From: Candidatus Opimibacter skivensis
Lineage (GTDB): Bacteria > Bacteroidota > Bacteroidia > Chitinophagales > Saprospiraceae
Length of the DNA: 64,000 bases
Reading direction: 5' to 3'
Assembly (NCBI GenBank): GCA_016722045.1
Contig: JADKGY010000006.1
Location: 496,001-560,000 of the forward strand
Both the position numbers and the translations under genes were made by a program. The stretch's first letter is position 1. Each line of letters starts with the position of its first letter. Below, piece by piece: positions 32,143 to 41,015 of the stretch. A model generated the notes under the pieces. That model saw nothing but the letters and a program-made list of their open reading frames with translations. It ran no database searches and was not told where the DNA came from.

Positions 32143-34986
32143 TCAGGTATTCAGGTGGATAATTGGGATTTTGACGGTAAATGTATTGCCGTCATTCAGT
32201 ATTTCAATCTTCGCGGAAGTAAGATATTGATATCTCGTCACCAAACTACTCAATCCAAAACCCGTAGAGTCAGTCATAGCCTGGATTTTAGGCCGCACAG
32301 GGTTTGAAACCACAACCCACTTATCATCAATAGAAATCGTAATGATAAGTGGCTTTTCATTTGAAACTTTATTATGCTTGATAGCATTTTCGACCAGGAG
32401 CTGAATACCCAGCGGTGCTATATACCCTTCCAGATTATTGATCTCTTCAACGATGCTGATATTGTTTCCATATCGCTTCTCCAGTATGTACGCATAATTA
32501 CGCATGATGACGACCTCTTCTTCAAGCGTGATCAGCTCAGCCTCCCGATGCATCAATACCCCCCTGAAAAATCCTGATAACTGATCCACATAAGCAACAG
32601 CACTTTTCTGATCCTCTTCGATAATATTGGATAATGTATTAAAACTATTGAATAGAAAATGTGGATTTACCTGTGCCTGAATCGCCAGCAACTGAAGCGT
32701 TGTTTTTTCTTTTTCCAGTTGATGAAGCTTATTGATATGCTGTATACGCAACCGAAGTAATAACCAGGTCGCAACTGAAATTAAAATGATACATCCTGAT
32801 ATAAACCACCATGTAAAATAAAAAGGAGGCATGACAATAATCTGTCGTTGTAATGGCAGAGTCTTTGAAAAATCATCATTGAATGAACCCGCAACCATAA
32901 AAGTGTATGTGCCAGGAGATAATTTAGAGTAAACAGCTCTCCCTTCATGCGTGTAAATCCAATCCTGATCATGGCCCTTCAACATATACCGGTATTGAAC
33001 CCGAGAGGGATCAGGATACCATAGCCCTGTAAATCGTAAATCCAGAAAATTACTGTCAGGATTGAGCCGTATCAATTCATTCGGATGCAGAACACCGGGT
33101 GAAATATCCACCAAATGCATGTGTACATATCGCGCAGTATCCGTAGGTGATGGAACGTAGTGCAGTATATTATCTGTATCAGCTATCCATACAGAACCAT
33201 CCTTGTCTTTGCAGACAGCGTTAAGATTTGGAGAAAATGAAGATAACCCTGTCGAAGAACTAAAAGAAAAAACACCGAAATCAGGATTTTTAATTTGAAT
33301 GGCGCCTTCGCGGACCATTACAATTTCACCCTTTGCGGTTGTGATCAGGCTGTTCAACGAACCATGAGCTGATGATAAATGAGCCAGTACATTGCCATTA
33401 AGATCTAAATTCAAAATATTTCCTTTAGTAGTTGATAACCAAAGATTATTTTTTTCATCCGTGGTGATGCTATAAATAGTCCGCAGATCAAAGGTATCCT
33501 CTCCAGGCAGCGCTATAGGTCGGTTGAATGAATACAACTGATTTTGTTCAAGATAGTATAATCCCTTACCATCTGTACCAAACCAAACTTTATCATCATC
33601 TCCCGCATATACATCATACACATAACCCGTTGGAAATTTAAATTTCTCCTGGAAAACTGTTACTGTCAAATTGTCTCTGAACGGATCAGTTACCCAATCT
33701 ATTTCTGTAATACCCCCCAAGGTAGCAAGCCATAATTTATGACCTTTGCCATCAATATTAAGAATGCTGTTATTGGAAATATTATCCTGTTCAGTCAGAT
33801 GTCTCTTGCGTCCATCAGAAGGATCGTAAACATAAAGACCCTGGCCAAATGTACCAATCCAAAGTATCCCTGCGGGATCTGCATATATTGATAAAATATT
33901 AAGTTGTTCCTTCTGCAAAAGCTGTATCATCTCACTACCATCCTGGTTCATGCTATACAACCCGCTCTCACACCCCAACCAAAGTCTGCCTGCCAAAGAA
34001 GTAATGGATTGAATACCGGTGATATCCGGAATGCGATGATCCAATTGCGTATTTGCCATATACAATTTATTCCCCGAGGCAATCCAGAGATTCCCAGTTC
34101 TGTCGAAGAGGATGACATCAAGTCTTTTTGTTATCTCCGGAGGTAGCTGAATCTTATGTCCCGCTTCTGAAAATGAATACTTCCCAATATTCTTTTCTGT
34201 AGAGATCCAGATATCATCCGAATGGCCTTTTACCAGACTGACAACGCCTTCATCTCCGGGCTCAAGAGCCATCACTGTGATGATACTATCTTTTGCAGCA
34301 ACATAGCGACCCAGCCCATGATCATATAATCCAATCCACACATCACCATTTTTTTCGGCAAGAAGCTTTGTTACAATCTCATCAGGCAGCCCCTGCTCGC
34401 GTCCCAGATGCTGAAGATTTTCTTCCGGCTGCTGCTGATAGATCCAGATTCCTCTGTCAGTAGCTAACCATATACGGCCATGATGATCAAGGATAGCATC
34501 ATACACATCATCTGTCTGCAGTAGTGAAGTGTAGGTCAGGCGAATAACTTGATTGTCCCTGATGCGCCATATGCCCTTTCCATATGTTGCGATATAGACA
34601 TCTCCTGCAGGATCAAATAGAATTTTTGAAATAGAAACGTCTTTTAAAGAATCTGTCGAAATGACTCTGTTGTCACTTAATGAAGATATAACCTGTATAT
34701 AGCCGTCATCAAATCCTGTCCATATTTCTCCGTCTGATCGCTCAGCGATGGCTGTGACCTCATGAATTGCACCATCAGGCCTGTTAATCTTCCAGTAATT
34801 CCTTCCGTCAAATGAATAAAGACCCTGATCAGTTCCTACCCATACCATCTGATCCTTTCCCTGGAATAATAAACCAATCTTCTGAATATCTCCGTCAAAG
34901 TCAAGAGGCATCTGCCTGAAATAAAATTCCTGGCCAATGACCGGACAAGCCATTAAAAAAATGAACGCGTTGAAAATCCATTTCAT
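32143..34986 (-). CDS. LytS-like sensor histidine kinase with beta-propeller and Y_Y_Y domain
   Basis: The 947-residue protein has a signal peptide and a periplasmic region of two seven-bladed propellers built from repeats such as VWVGTDQGLYSFDG, LWIASGNKLYMA and LWIGTFGQGLYVYD. A Y_Y_Y domain follows (YRYMLKGHDQDWIYT), then one transmembrane helix (WWFISGCIILISVATWLLL). The LytS-type kinase core contains NPHFLFN with the phosphorylated His, and the ATP site includes NAIKHNK. It senses a periplasmic ligand, perhaps an oligosaccharide as in hybrid systems of Bacteroides, or a metabolite of the pathway encoded upstream. It overlaps the YceI gene by 4 bases. Confidence 0.92.
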   Translation of the reverse strand: MKWIFNAFIFLMACPVIGQEFYFRQMPLDFDGDIQKIGLLFQGKDQMVWVGTDQGLYSFDGRNYWKINRPDGAIHEVTAIAERSDGEIWTGFDDGYIQVISSLSDNRVISTDSLKDVSISKILFDPAGDVYIATYGKGIWRIRDNQVIRLTYTSLLQTDDVYDAILDHHGRIWLATDRGIWIYQQQPEENLQHLGREQGLPDEIVTKLLAEKNGDVWIGLYDHGLGRYVAAKDSIITVMALEPGDEGVVSLVKGHSDDIWISTEKNIGKYSFSEAGHKIQLPPEITKRLDVILFDRTGNLWIASGNKLYMANTQLDHRIPDITGIQSITSLAGRLWLGCESGLYSMNQDGSEMIQLLQKEQLNILSIYADPAGILWIGTFGQGLYVYDPSDGRKRHLTEQDNISNNSILNIDGKGHKLWLATLGGITEIDWVTDPFRDNLTVTVFQEKFKFPTGYVYDVYAGDDDKVWFGTDGKGLYYLEQNQLYSFNRPIALPGEDTFDLRTIYSITTDEKNNLWLSTTKGNILNLDLNGNVLAHLSSAHGSLNSLITTAKGEIVMVREGAIQIKNPDFGVFSFSSSTGLSSFSPNLNAVCKDKDGSVWIADTDNILHYVPSPTDTARYVHMHLVDISPGVLHPNELIRLNPDSNFLDLRFTGLWYPDPSRVQYRYMLKGHDQDWIYTHEGRAVYSKLSPGTYTFMVAGSFNDDFSKTLPLQRQIIVMPPFYFTWWFISGCIILISVATWLLLRLRIQHINKLHQLEKEKTTLQLLAIQAQVNPHFLFNSFNTLSNIIEEDQKSAVAYVDQLSGFFRGVLMHREAELITLEEEVVIMRNYAYILEKRYGNNISIVEEINNLEGYIAPLGIQLLVENAIKHNKVSNEKPLIITISIDDKWVVVSNPVRPKIQAMTDSTGFGLSSLVTRYQYLTSAKIEILNDGNTFTVKIPIIHLNT

Positions 34987-35576
34987 GGTTTGGGGGTAAG
35001 AGAAAGACTGGCTCTGATCGTAACAGCAATCTCCTGCGCTATTTTTTGATTTACAATTTTAGGCACCTCGATCTGATGATCCATCAATGGAACCATAAAT
35101 TGTGCTTTGGCTGTGATGACTGTTCCCGTAGAGATAAGTTCGACTTTGATAATTCGCTCTTTTGTACGGCCATGGATTTTTAATTGGCCTTTTGCTCTGA
35201 CATTATAGGTACCAGGTATTGAAAAATCTACGAACTCAATAATTTTTCCGGTGAAGCTTGCCTGAGGATATTTGGAAGCTTCGAGATAGTTTTCATAAAA
35301 ATGCTGTCGTTGCAGACCGTTATTGAATCCATTAAAGGAAAGTATCGGGACAAGGAAAGCAAAAGATAAATCATCATTTCCAATGGCTCCTTCCAATTTT
35401 GAAGATGAAGCAATAATTGTTTCGAGCGGGGCTTCAGATTTGAAAGTGATGCGCCCTTCAGTTGTTTTGTAAATTTGTTCTTGCCCACTGCAAAACACAG
35501 TAAAAAAGAAAAAAGGAATAAGTATGACGATTTGTTTTTTCAAATTTAGATCATTGATTAGTTTTCCAAAATCCAT
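34983..35576 (-). CDS. YceI-domain exported protein
   Basis: The 197-residue precursor has a hydrophobic signal segment (residues 16-30, IVILIPFFFFTVFCS). The YceI barrel has GRITFKSEAPLETIIASSSK at its start, FNNGLQRQHFYENYLEASKY in the middle, then LKIHGRTKERIIKVEL. It shares the plan of the protein at 30306. The N-terminus is unusual: it overlaps the paaI stop by 19 bases, so the first 13 residues are charged and atypical for a signal peptide. It lies between catabolic paa genes and a sensor kinase, with both ends overlapping, which suggests translational coupling. Confidence 0.85.
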   Translation of the reverse strand: MDFGKLINDLNLKKQIVILIPFFFFTVFCSGQEQIYKTTEGRITFKSEAPLETIIASSSKLEGAIGNDDLSFAFLVPILSFNGFNNGLQRQHFYENYLEASKYPQASFTGKIIEFVDFSIPGTYNVRAKGQLKIHGRTKERIIKVELISTGTVITAKAQFMVPLMDHQIEVPKIVNQKIAQEIAVTIRASLSLTPKP

Positions 35577-35965
35577 TCTTCTTCCTTTCGGTACACGACT
35601 CCTTTAAAATGCGCCACCAATTCCTCTCCCCTCAGGACTTTAACATGATAGACAGCAATCTTTTTACCAAATGAAGTTTCTTCTGCTTCAGCCCTCAGGA
35701 TATCACCTGGGTAAACGGGTTTAAGATGATTGATAGACGTTTCAATGGATACAGCCTTTTTCCCACGCGAGTTAGAAGCGAAAGCAAATGCACTATCGGC
35801 CAATGAAAAGGTAATGCCCCCATGTGCTATACCAAATCCATTCACCATCTCAGGTCGTACTACCATCTGAAGTAAAGAATAACCCGGTTTTTCTTCAATT
35901 CGTTCGATGCCCAACCATTGGCTAAAGGCATCTGCACTGTACATCTTTTCTATTATCGGGTTCAT
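35558..35965 (-). CDS. paaI: Hydroxyphenylacetyl-CoA thioesterase PaaI
   Basis: The 135-residue hot-dog fold enzyme hydrolyses hydroxyphenylacetyl-CoA and related thioesters, recovering CoA when the phenylacetate route stalls. It shows the catalytic NGFGIAHGGITFSLADSAFA segment (Asp/Asn pair and HGG), VSIETSINHLKPVYPGD and the closing strands. It acts as a tetramer in the cytoplasm. It overlaps the paaH gene by 4 bases and the YceI gene by 19 bases. The full match to the family length and signature makes the call firm. Confidence 0.92.
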   Translation of the reverse strand: MNPIIEKMYSADAFSQWLGIERIEEKPGYSLLQMVVRPEMVNGFGIAHGGITFSLADSAFAFASNSRGKKAVSIETSINHLKPVYPGDILRAEAEETSFGKKIAVYHVKVLRGEELVAHFKGVVYRKEEEWILEN

Positions 35966-37119
35966 GCGTAAAAGGTCTGTTTAGATGCAGCCATTTTCCT
36001 TAATAGAACGCTGCATCTGTAACGTTCTTCATGATAAACGTCAAATAAAGTGTCCATTTGTCTGACACAATTATCGATCCCCATTTGATCAGCCCATTTT
36101 AAAAGGCCTAAGGGGTAATTTACACCAAGGGTCATCGCCAGATCTATGTCTTCTTTGGTGGCAATTCCGTAATGTAAGGCTTCTGACGCTTCGTTGATGA
36201 GCATGATGATGATCCGATCCGCAATTTCTTTCTTATCTATCTTCGATTCTGCTATTGGCACCGTGATCTCAGAATTATAATTGTAAAAGCCTCTCCCCGA
36301 TTTTCGTCCAAGCCAACCTGCGCGCACAAGATTAGCCTGCATGACAGAGGGTTTATATCTCGAATCAAAATACATAGCCGCCCAAACCGTCCTGGTGACA
36401 GACTCATTGATATCATTGCCTATAAAATCCATCAATTCAAACGGGCCCATTTTGAATCCTCCGACTTCACGCATGCATTGATCTATAAACGATGGTTCTG
36501 CGATTTGTTCTTCAGCTATCCGTAGTGCTTCTCCATAAAACGGCCGTGCTATCCGATTGACAATAAACCCCGGCGTATCTTTTGCTTTGACGATGATTTT
36601 ATCCCATGAAGTAATAAGTCCTATGGCAGATTGTACTACCTCTTCAGATGTCTGCAAGGCAGGAATGATCTCAACCAATTTCATAAGCACCGGCGGATTG
36701 AAAAAATGGATTCCGATGAAACGATCCGGTTTCTTCAATACTTTCGCCAGACCTGTAACAGAAAGAGATGATGTATTCGTAGCTATGATGGCATCATCAC
36801 CAACGATAGACTCTACCTGTTCGAATATTTTTCTTTTTTCGTCCACATCCTCAATGATGGCTTCGATGACAAGGTCGCACCCGGTGATGCTTTCCATTTT
36901 ATCAACAAAATATATCCGACCGAATATGGCTTTGGATTCCTGATCAGTAAATTTATTTTTTGCTGCTAATCTGTTTAATGATGAAAGGATTGCATCTCTT
37001 GATTTTTCGATTGCATTTGGATAAGCATCAAAGATCATGACCTCATGTCCGGCCATCGCTGCGACTTGTCCAATGCCGGAACCCATCGCACCAGCTCCGA
37101 TCACGGCTATGCGTTTCAT
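35962..37119 (-). CDS. paaH: 3-hydroxyacyl-CoA dehydrogenase PaaH-like
   Basis: The 385-residue enzyme has an NAD-binding Rossmann domain (VIGAGAMGSGIGQVAAMAGH) and a catalytic dimer domain with the NTSSLSVT, GIHFFNPP and KDTPGFIVNRIARP motifs, plus a C-terminal helical extension. It oxidises 3-hydroxyacyl-CoA using NAD+. In phenylacetate catabolism it acts on 3-hydroxyadipyl-CoA. It is shorter than proteobacterial PaaH (about 475 to 510) but matches the Bacteroidota form. It overlaps paaG and paaI by 4 bases on either side. Confidence 0.9.
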   Translation of the reverse strand: MKRIAVIGAGAMGSGIGQVAAMAGHEVMIFDAYPNAIEKSRDAILSSLNRLAAKNKFTDQESKAIFGRIYFVDKMESITGCDLVIEAIIEDVDEKRKIFEQVESIVGDDAIIATNTSSLSVTGLAKVLKKPDRFIGIHFFNPPVLMKLVEIIPALQTSEEVVQSAIGLITSWDKIIVKAKDTPGFIVNRIARPFYGEALRIAEEQIAEPSFIDQCMREVGGFKMGPFELMDFIGNDINESVTRTVWAAMYFDSRYKPSVMQANLVRAGWLGRKSGRGFYNYNSEITVPIAESKIDKKEIADRIIIMLINEASEALHYGIATKEDIDLAMTLGVNYPLGLLKWADQMGIDNCVRQMDTLFDVYHEERYRCSVLLRKMAASKQTFYA

Positions 37120-37901
37120 TTGCCTTTGAAGATTGCTTTACGCTTTTCCAAAAATGCCTTTACACCTTCTGCATAATCTTCTGTTTGACCCGCAGTGGTT
37201 TGAAGTTCTTCTTCGATGTCAAGTTGCTGATCAAGCGTACTTGAAAGGCTCATATTCAGCGCCATTTTTGTTAATGCTAATCCTCTGGTAGGCATATTCG
37301 CAAGGCGTAGAGCAAGAGCACGAACATATTCATCCCAGTCTTCATCAGGTATAGCTTTATAGATCATGCCCATCAATTCGGCATCTGATGCAGACACTTT
37401 TTCACCAAGCATCATCAATGCACTTGCTCTTTGAAATCCAATCAACCTTGGAAGATGATATGTACCTCCACTATCCGGAATGAGGCCGATATGACTAAAG
37501 GCCTGCAGAAAATATGCTGATGTTTTAGCTACTACGATGTCACATGCTAAGGCAATGTTGGCACCCGCGCCTGCAGCAGCGCCATTGACTGCAGCGATGA
37601 CGGGCATTTCAAGATTTCGTATCCGTTTGATGATCGGATTGTAATGATCAGCTACGATGCGCTGCATTTCCGGTCCTTCGGGATCGGTCACTTCATTGAG
37701 ATCCTGTCCTGCACTGAATGCTTTTCCCTCACCTGTGATCACAAGACATCGTGTCCCATCTAAGGCAACGGCATCAAGCTTCTTCTGAAAATCAAAAGCC
37801 ATTTCCTGCACGAAACTATTGTATCGCTGAGGACGATTCAATTTGAGGGTAGTCACATCACCGTCGCGAGTCAAAATGATCATTTCATTTGTATCTGCCA
37901 T
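37116..37901 (-). CDS. paaG: Enoyl-CoA hydratase/isomerase PaaG
   Basis: The 261-residue crotonase-fold enzyme has NRPQRYNSFVQEM, GEGKAFSAGQDLNEV (oxyanion hole) and AAVNGAAAGAGANIALACDI, then the HIGLIPDSGGTYHLPRLIG active-site loop, in which an Asp sits where PaaG isomerases carry one. In phenylacetate degradation PaaG turns ring-epoxide-CoA into oxepin-CoA. It is the first gene of an overlapping chain paaG-paaH-paaI-yceI-kinase-regulator. No clear promoter is found in the 400-base gap upstream, which is packed with repeats; the gene could be read from paaC. Confidence 0.88.
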   Translation of the reverse strand: MADTNEMIILTRDGDVTTLKLNRPQRYNSFVQEMAFDFQKKLDAVALDGTRCLVITGEGKAFSAGQDLNEVTDPEGPEMQRIVADHYNPIIKRIRNLEMPVIAAVNGAAAGAGANIALACDIVVAKTSAYFLQAFSHIGLIPDSGGTYHLPRLIGFQRASALMMLGEKVSASDAELMGMIYKAIPDEDWDEYVRALALRLANMPTRGLALTKMALNMSLSSTLDQQLDIEEELQTTAGQTEDYAEGVKAFLEKRKAIFKGK

Positions 37902-37939
37902 AAATAGCTTTGCCCTGATTTATCCATAACTATCGATAT

Positions 37940-38046
37940 GTTGCAGGAGAAAACTCCTGCAACGGCGAACCACCTTAAAATCTGCGGGAGAAAACTCCAG
38001 CAACGGCGATCTGCCTCATGCCTTTGTTGGAGTTTTCTCCAACAAA
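37940..38046. repeat. Hairpin repeat family B (three copies)
   Basis: The copies are GTTGCAGGAG-AAAA-CTCCTGCAAC (37940-37963) followed by GGCGA, a degenerate TGCGGGAG-AAAA-CTCCAGCAACGGCGA, and TTTGTTGGAG-TTTT-CTCCAACAAA. They are the same family as at 6997-7059. They sit just upstream of paaG. Confidence 0.8.
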
Positions 38047-38094
38047 CCATTTCTCCAACAAACCTGAAAGTACGAAGATAACAACCCTCTTCCG

Positions 38095-38331
38095 ATGCAA
38101 TCCTTATACATCGACAGCCCTTTGCGCCTTTGCGTCTTTGCGAGACAAAAATACTTTCCGGGTTTTCAATCCTTATACATCGACAACCCTTTGCGCCTTT
38201 GCGTCTTTGCGAGACAAAAATACTTTCCAGGATTTCAATCCATATACAATGCCAACCCTTTGCGGCTTTGCGCCTTTGCGAGAAAATTATTTCTACTCAC
38301 TGCTCAATCCATATACAACGCCAATCCCTTC
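38095..38331. repeat. Four-copy 69-bp tandem repeat
   Basis: Copies start at about 38101, 38170, 38239 and 38308, each opening with TCCWTATACAWCGMCA and then CCCTTTGCGCCTTTGCG. The period is exactly 69. The last copy is truncated and lies within the coding end of rlmI. The period is a multiple of three, so open frames without meaning arise here. Confidence 0.9.
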
Positions 38332-39488
38332 AGATAATGCCCCTCAGGATGAAAAATACTGACCGGATGATCAGGACCCTGACTTAATTCGTGTGAAACC
38401 CTGGCGAGACGACCTGATTCAATCGCTGCTGCCACAATCGTATTGTGAAACATTTCTTTGTCTACTACCTGCGAACATGAAAATGTAAAAAGCATGCCTC
38501 CCTTTTTTACTCTGGCCATCGCCAATATGTTGAGCCGCTTGTAGGCCTGAATCGCATTATGACGTTTGCTGAGATTTTTTGCAAATGCCGGAGGATCTAC
38601 AATGACGATATCATAAAGTGTTTCATGCGTAGTTAGATAAGTCATTACATTATCCTTTACACTAGAATGTGCGCCCTTAAATTTATTGATGGTAAGATTT
38701 TTATCAAGAATGCTCAATGCACTCACAGATGTATCTACTGATGTCACTTCAGTAGCTCCTCCATCTAATGCATAGAGCGAAAAACCACCGGTATAACAAA
38801 AGCAATTCAATACTGATTTTTCATTGCTATAGCGTCTTACCAATTCACGGTTTTCATGTTGATCCAGAAAGAAACCAGTTTTTTGTCCGGCTACCACATC
38901 AATGTGAAAACGAATTCCACCTTCATGCACGATGAGTTCAGCGGAAGTTTCACCAATCAACCATTCATCAATTGTCTCCTTTGCATATTCTGCGGGTAAT
39001 GCATCATGACTCTTGGAATAAACAGATTTTATTTTTAGCATCTCCATTTTAGTCAATGCTTCCGCAATTTCAGTACGGGCTTTGTGCATGCCTATAGAAT
39101 GAGCCTGCAGTACCGCGACTTCCCCATATACATCAATGATCAAACCTGGTAACTGATCACCTTCTCCATGTACAAGCCTGAATGCTTCTGTATGTCCGGG
39201 CTTGTACAAACCCAATCTCATTCTATATTGAGCAGCTTCATGCAGACGTATTTGCCAAAAAGCGACATCAATATCTTCTTCCTTAAAAGTGATGATCCTG
39301 ACCGCTAGACTACTATCCTGATAATGCCCCACGCCGATCACATCACCTCTCGAATCATGAATCGTGACCGTAGATCCATCCTCAAGACCATCAGTGGCAG
39401 AGTGAATAGCCCTTGAGAAAATCCAGGGGTGACGACGTAATACTGATTCTTCTCTTCCTTTGTGAAGTTTTATTCCGGGGATATCCAT
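38304..39488 (-). CDS. rlmI: Class I rRNA methyltransferase RlmI-like
   Basis: The cytoplasmic protein has about 394 residues. It has an N-terminal PUA domain (KLHKGREESVLRRHPWIFSR), a central domain, and a Rossmann methyltransferase domain with VLNCFCYTGGFSLYALDGGA and DIVIVDPPAFAK. It would methylate C5 of a cytosine in 23S rRNA (C1962 in E. coli). A TTG start 9 bases further upstream lies inside a TATCTTTG promoter element, so the ATG at 39488 is favoured. Its last codons lie in a 69-bp tandem repeat, which sets its C-terminal KGLALYMD. The gene interrupts the run of paa genes. Confidence 0.9.
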   Translation of the reverse strand: MDIPGIKLHKGREESVLRRHPWIFSRAIHSATDGLEDGSTVTIHDSRGDVIGVGHYQDSSLAVRIITFKEEDIDVAFWQIRLHEAAQYRMRLGLYKPGHTEAFRLVHGEGDQLPGLIIDVYGEVAVLQAHSIGMHKARTEIAEALTKMEMLKIKSVYSKSHDALPAEYAKETIDEWLIGETSAELIVHEGGIRFHIDVVAGQKTGFFLDQHENRELVRRYSNEKSVLNCFCYTGGFSLYALDGGATEVTSVDTSVSALSILDKNLTINKFKGAHSSVKDNVMTYLTTHETLYDIVIVDPPAFAKNLSKRHNAIQAYKRLNILAMARVKKGGMLFTFSCSQVVDKEMFHNTIVAAAIESGRLARVSHELSQGPDHPVSIFHPEGHYLKGLALYMD

Positions 39489-39493
39489 GTGAC

Positions 39494-39501
39494 GCAAAGA
39501 T
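39494..39501 (-). promoter_or_regulatory. Promoter -7 element for rlmI
   Basis: On the minus strand this reads TATCTTTG, a full TAnnTTTG match ending only 5 bases before the ATG at 39488. Transcription would start at or near the ATG, so the mRNA may be leaderless. Confidence 0.5.
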
Positions 39502-39630
39502 ATTTAAATGGTGGTGGGTTGAAGGTTGTTGGAAAATGGATCAGTAAGAGGGTATTAGTTTCATGTAAACCAAGAACTTAAAACTTTTGTCTCGTCCAAT
39601 CGCTAGTAACCTTCAACAAAAAATCCATTT

Positions 39631-40170
39631 TCAAAAACATTTGAAATACTCAAACGGCTCCAGACATGTCTCACACTTGTACGACGCTTTACATGGCGTA
39701 GATCCATAAAGACTGATCAAAGACGTATGTGTTGATCCGCACTGAGGACATTGTTTCGGTTTCCCTTCATCATGAAGTGTCGGGCTGCCATTAGGTGGTG
39801 CGATGCCATAAGCCAGAAGCTTTTCTTTTCCAACTTCACTGATCCAGTCTGTGGACCATGGTGGAGATATTCCCATTGATATTTTTACATCCGTGATGCC
39901 TGCATCTTCCAATGCAGTTTTTACGATCACAGGTATAACATCAATAGCCGGACAACCGGAATATGTCGTCGCCAGCATGACATGCCAGTGATCTTCTTCA
40001 GGAAAAATATCAACCAACATCCCCAGATCAACGATCGATATCCCAGGCAATTCAGGATCAGACACTTCATAAAGAATACTGGCAATTTCTATTCTCTTCA
40101 ATATTTTGTCTCTTTCTTCCTGCGTAGAAGAAATGGTTGTGATCGATACCTGAGGATTGCGCTTTATCAA
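39631..40170 (-). CDS. paaD: Phenylacetyl-CoA epoxidase subunit PaaD
   Basis: The 179-residue protein has the MIP18/DUF59-type domain (LYEVSDPELPGISIVDLGML, then TYSGCPAIDVIP) and a C-terminal zinc-ribbon-like part with CPQCGSTHTS, CKASYKCETC and FKCF. PaaD helps mature the oxygenase complex, probably by delivering iron-sulfur or iron to the PaaABC di-iron enzyme. It begins with a TTG codon; the frame has no better start. It follows paaC in the same orientation, with 78 bases between them that contain GCCTTA repeats. The normal partners paaA and paaB are not in the window. Confidence 0.92.
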   Translation of the reverse strand: MIKRNPQVSITTISSTQEERDKILKRIEIASILYEVSDPELPGISIVDLGMLVDIFPEEDHWHVMLATTYSGCPAIDVIPVIVKTALEDAGITDVKISMGISPPWSTDWISEVGKEKLLAYGIAPPNGSPTLHDEGKPKQCPQCGSTHTSLISLYGSTPCKASYKCETCLEPFEYFKCF

Positions 40171-40206
40171 TTGATCCTGATTGTTAATTTGATTGATGCC
40201 ATTCTA

Positions 40207-40240
40207 AATCTTCGCCTTAGCCTTAGCCTTAGCCTTTTCT
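40207..40240. repeat. Hexamer tandem repeat (CCTTAG)
   Basis: The stretch reads CTTCGCCTTAGCCTTAGCCTTAGCC between paaD and paaC; its reverse complement resembles the AAGGCTGAGGCGAAGG word found at 3713, 53683 and 56809. Confidence 0.75.
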
Positions 40241-40248
40241 CCTCTTCT

Positions 40249-40998
40249 TTACCACTGCATCTCGGGATATGTGCGCTGCATGAACTGAAGTTCCGCCAGG
40301 ATATAGCCCATGTGTTCTGTATGACGGCCTTCTTTGCCGCCTGTCTGCATTACTTCTGTTTTTGGCTGCACCAGACCAGCCTGATTTAATATCGTTGAAA
40401 CCTTTTCCATCCAGATGGACTGAATAGCATTAAGATCCAGGCTATAGCCTTCCTTAAGCAATTCAATTTCATAAGATGCTGGCTGAAACATTTCCCCTGT
40501 ATTTCGCCAAAGCTCATCAAGGGCTTCCTGCATGATCCGGTGACTTTCTTCTGTACCATCACCCAGTCTGATCACCCATTCACTGCTGTATCTGTAGTGG
40601 TATTTTATCTCTTTCAGTGTTTTTACGGCTATAGCATTCAATTGTGGATCATCATGATGAGTAAGCTTCTCATATTGACAAAGATTGAACGCATCATAGA
40701 GAAACTGCCTGACTATAGTTGCTCCGAAATTTTTATTCGGTTGTTCGACGAGCAGAAGATTCAAATATTCATGCTCAAGACGGAGCATGGCCAGAGTATC
40801 TTCAGTCGATTTACCGCCTACCAAAGAGGCAGCGTATTGATAAAGCAGCCTTGCCTGACCTATGAGGTCAAGAGAAATATTGGTCAGTGCAATGTCCTGC
40901 TCGAGTACCGGTCCGTGACCGCACCATTCCCCCAGCCTCTGTCCGAGAATTAACGGGCAGTCCGCGAGGTGCAACAGGTATTTGATTTTGGCATTCAT
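40249..40998 (-). CDS. paaC: Phenylacetyl-CoA epoxidase subunit PaaC
   Basis: The 249-residue helical ferritin-like subunit of the phenylacetyl-CoA monooxygenase shows LLHLADCPLILGQRLGEWCG with HGPVLEQDIALTNISLDLIG, then RLEHEYLNLLLVEQPNKNFG. PaaC lacks its own di-iron site and supports the catalytic PaaA subunit. Its start codon follows a TTG-N23-TAATTTTG promoter by only 17 bases, so it heads a transcript. Normally paaC follows paaA and paaB; both are absent upstream (the next gene is on the other strand). They are either elsewhere in the genome or not present. Confidence 0.92.
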   Translation of the reverse strand: MNAKIKYLLHLADCPLILGQRLGEWCGHGPVLEQDIALTNISLDLIGQARLLYQYAASLVGGKSTEDTLAMLRLEHEYLNLLLVEQPNKNFGATIVRQFLYDAFNLCQYEKLTHHDDPQLNAIAVKTLKEIKYHYRYSSEWVIRLGDGTEESHRIMQEALDELWRNTGEMFQPASYEIELLKEGYSLDLNAIQSIWMEKVSTILNQAGLVQPKTEVMQTGGKEGRHTEHMGYILAELQFMQRTYPEMQW

Positions 40999-41015
40999 GT
41001 TTCCTGATTATTTGT

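Noticed and set aside
38095..38331. Possible CRISPR array
   Set aside because: Adjacent units are tandem copies without unique spacers, and no cas gene is present.
38018..38387. Three overlapping open frames on the plus strand in the 69-bp repeat
   Set aside because: The repeat period is a multiple of three, so stop-free frames arise without selection; the residues simply repeat.
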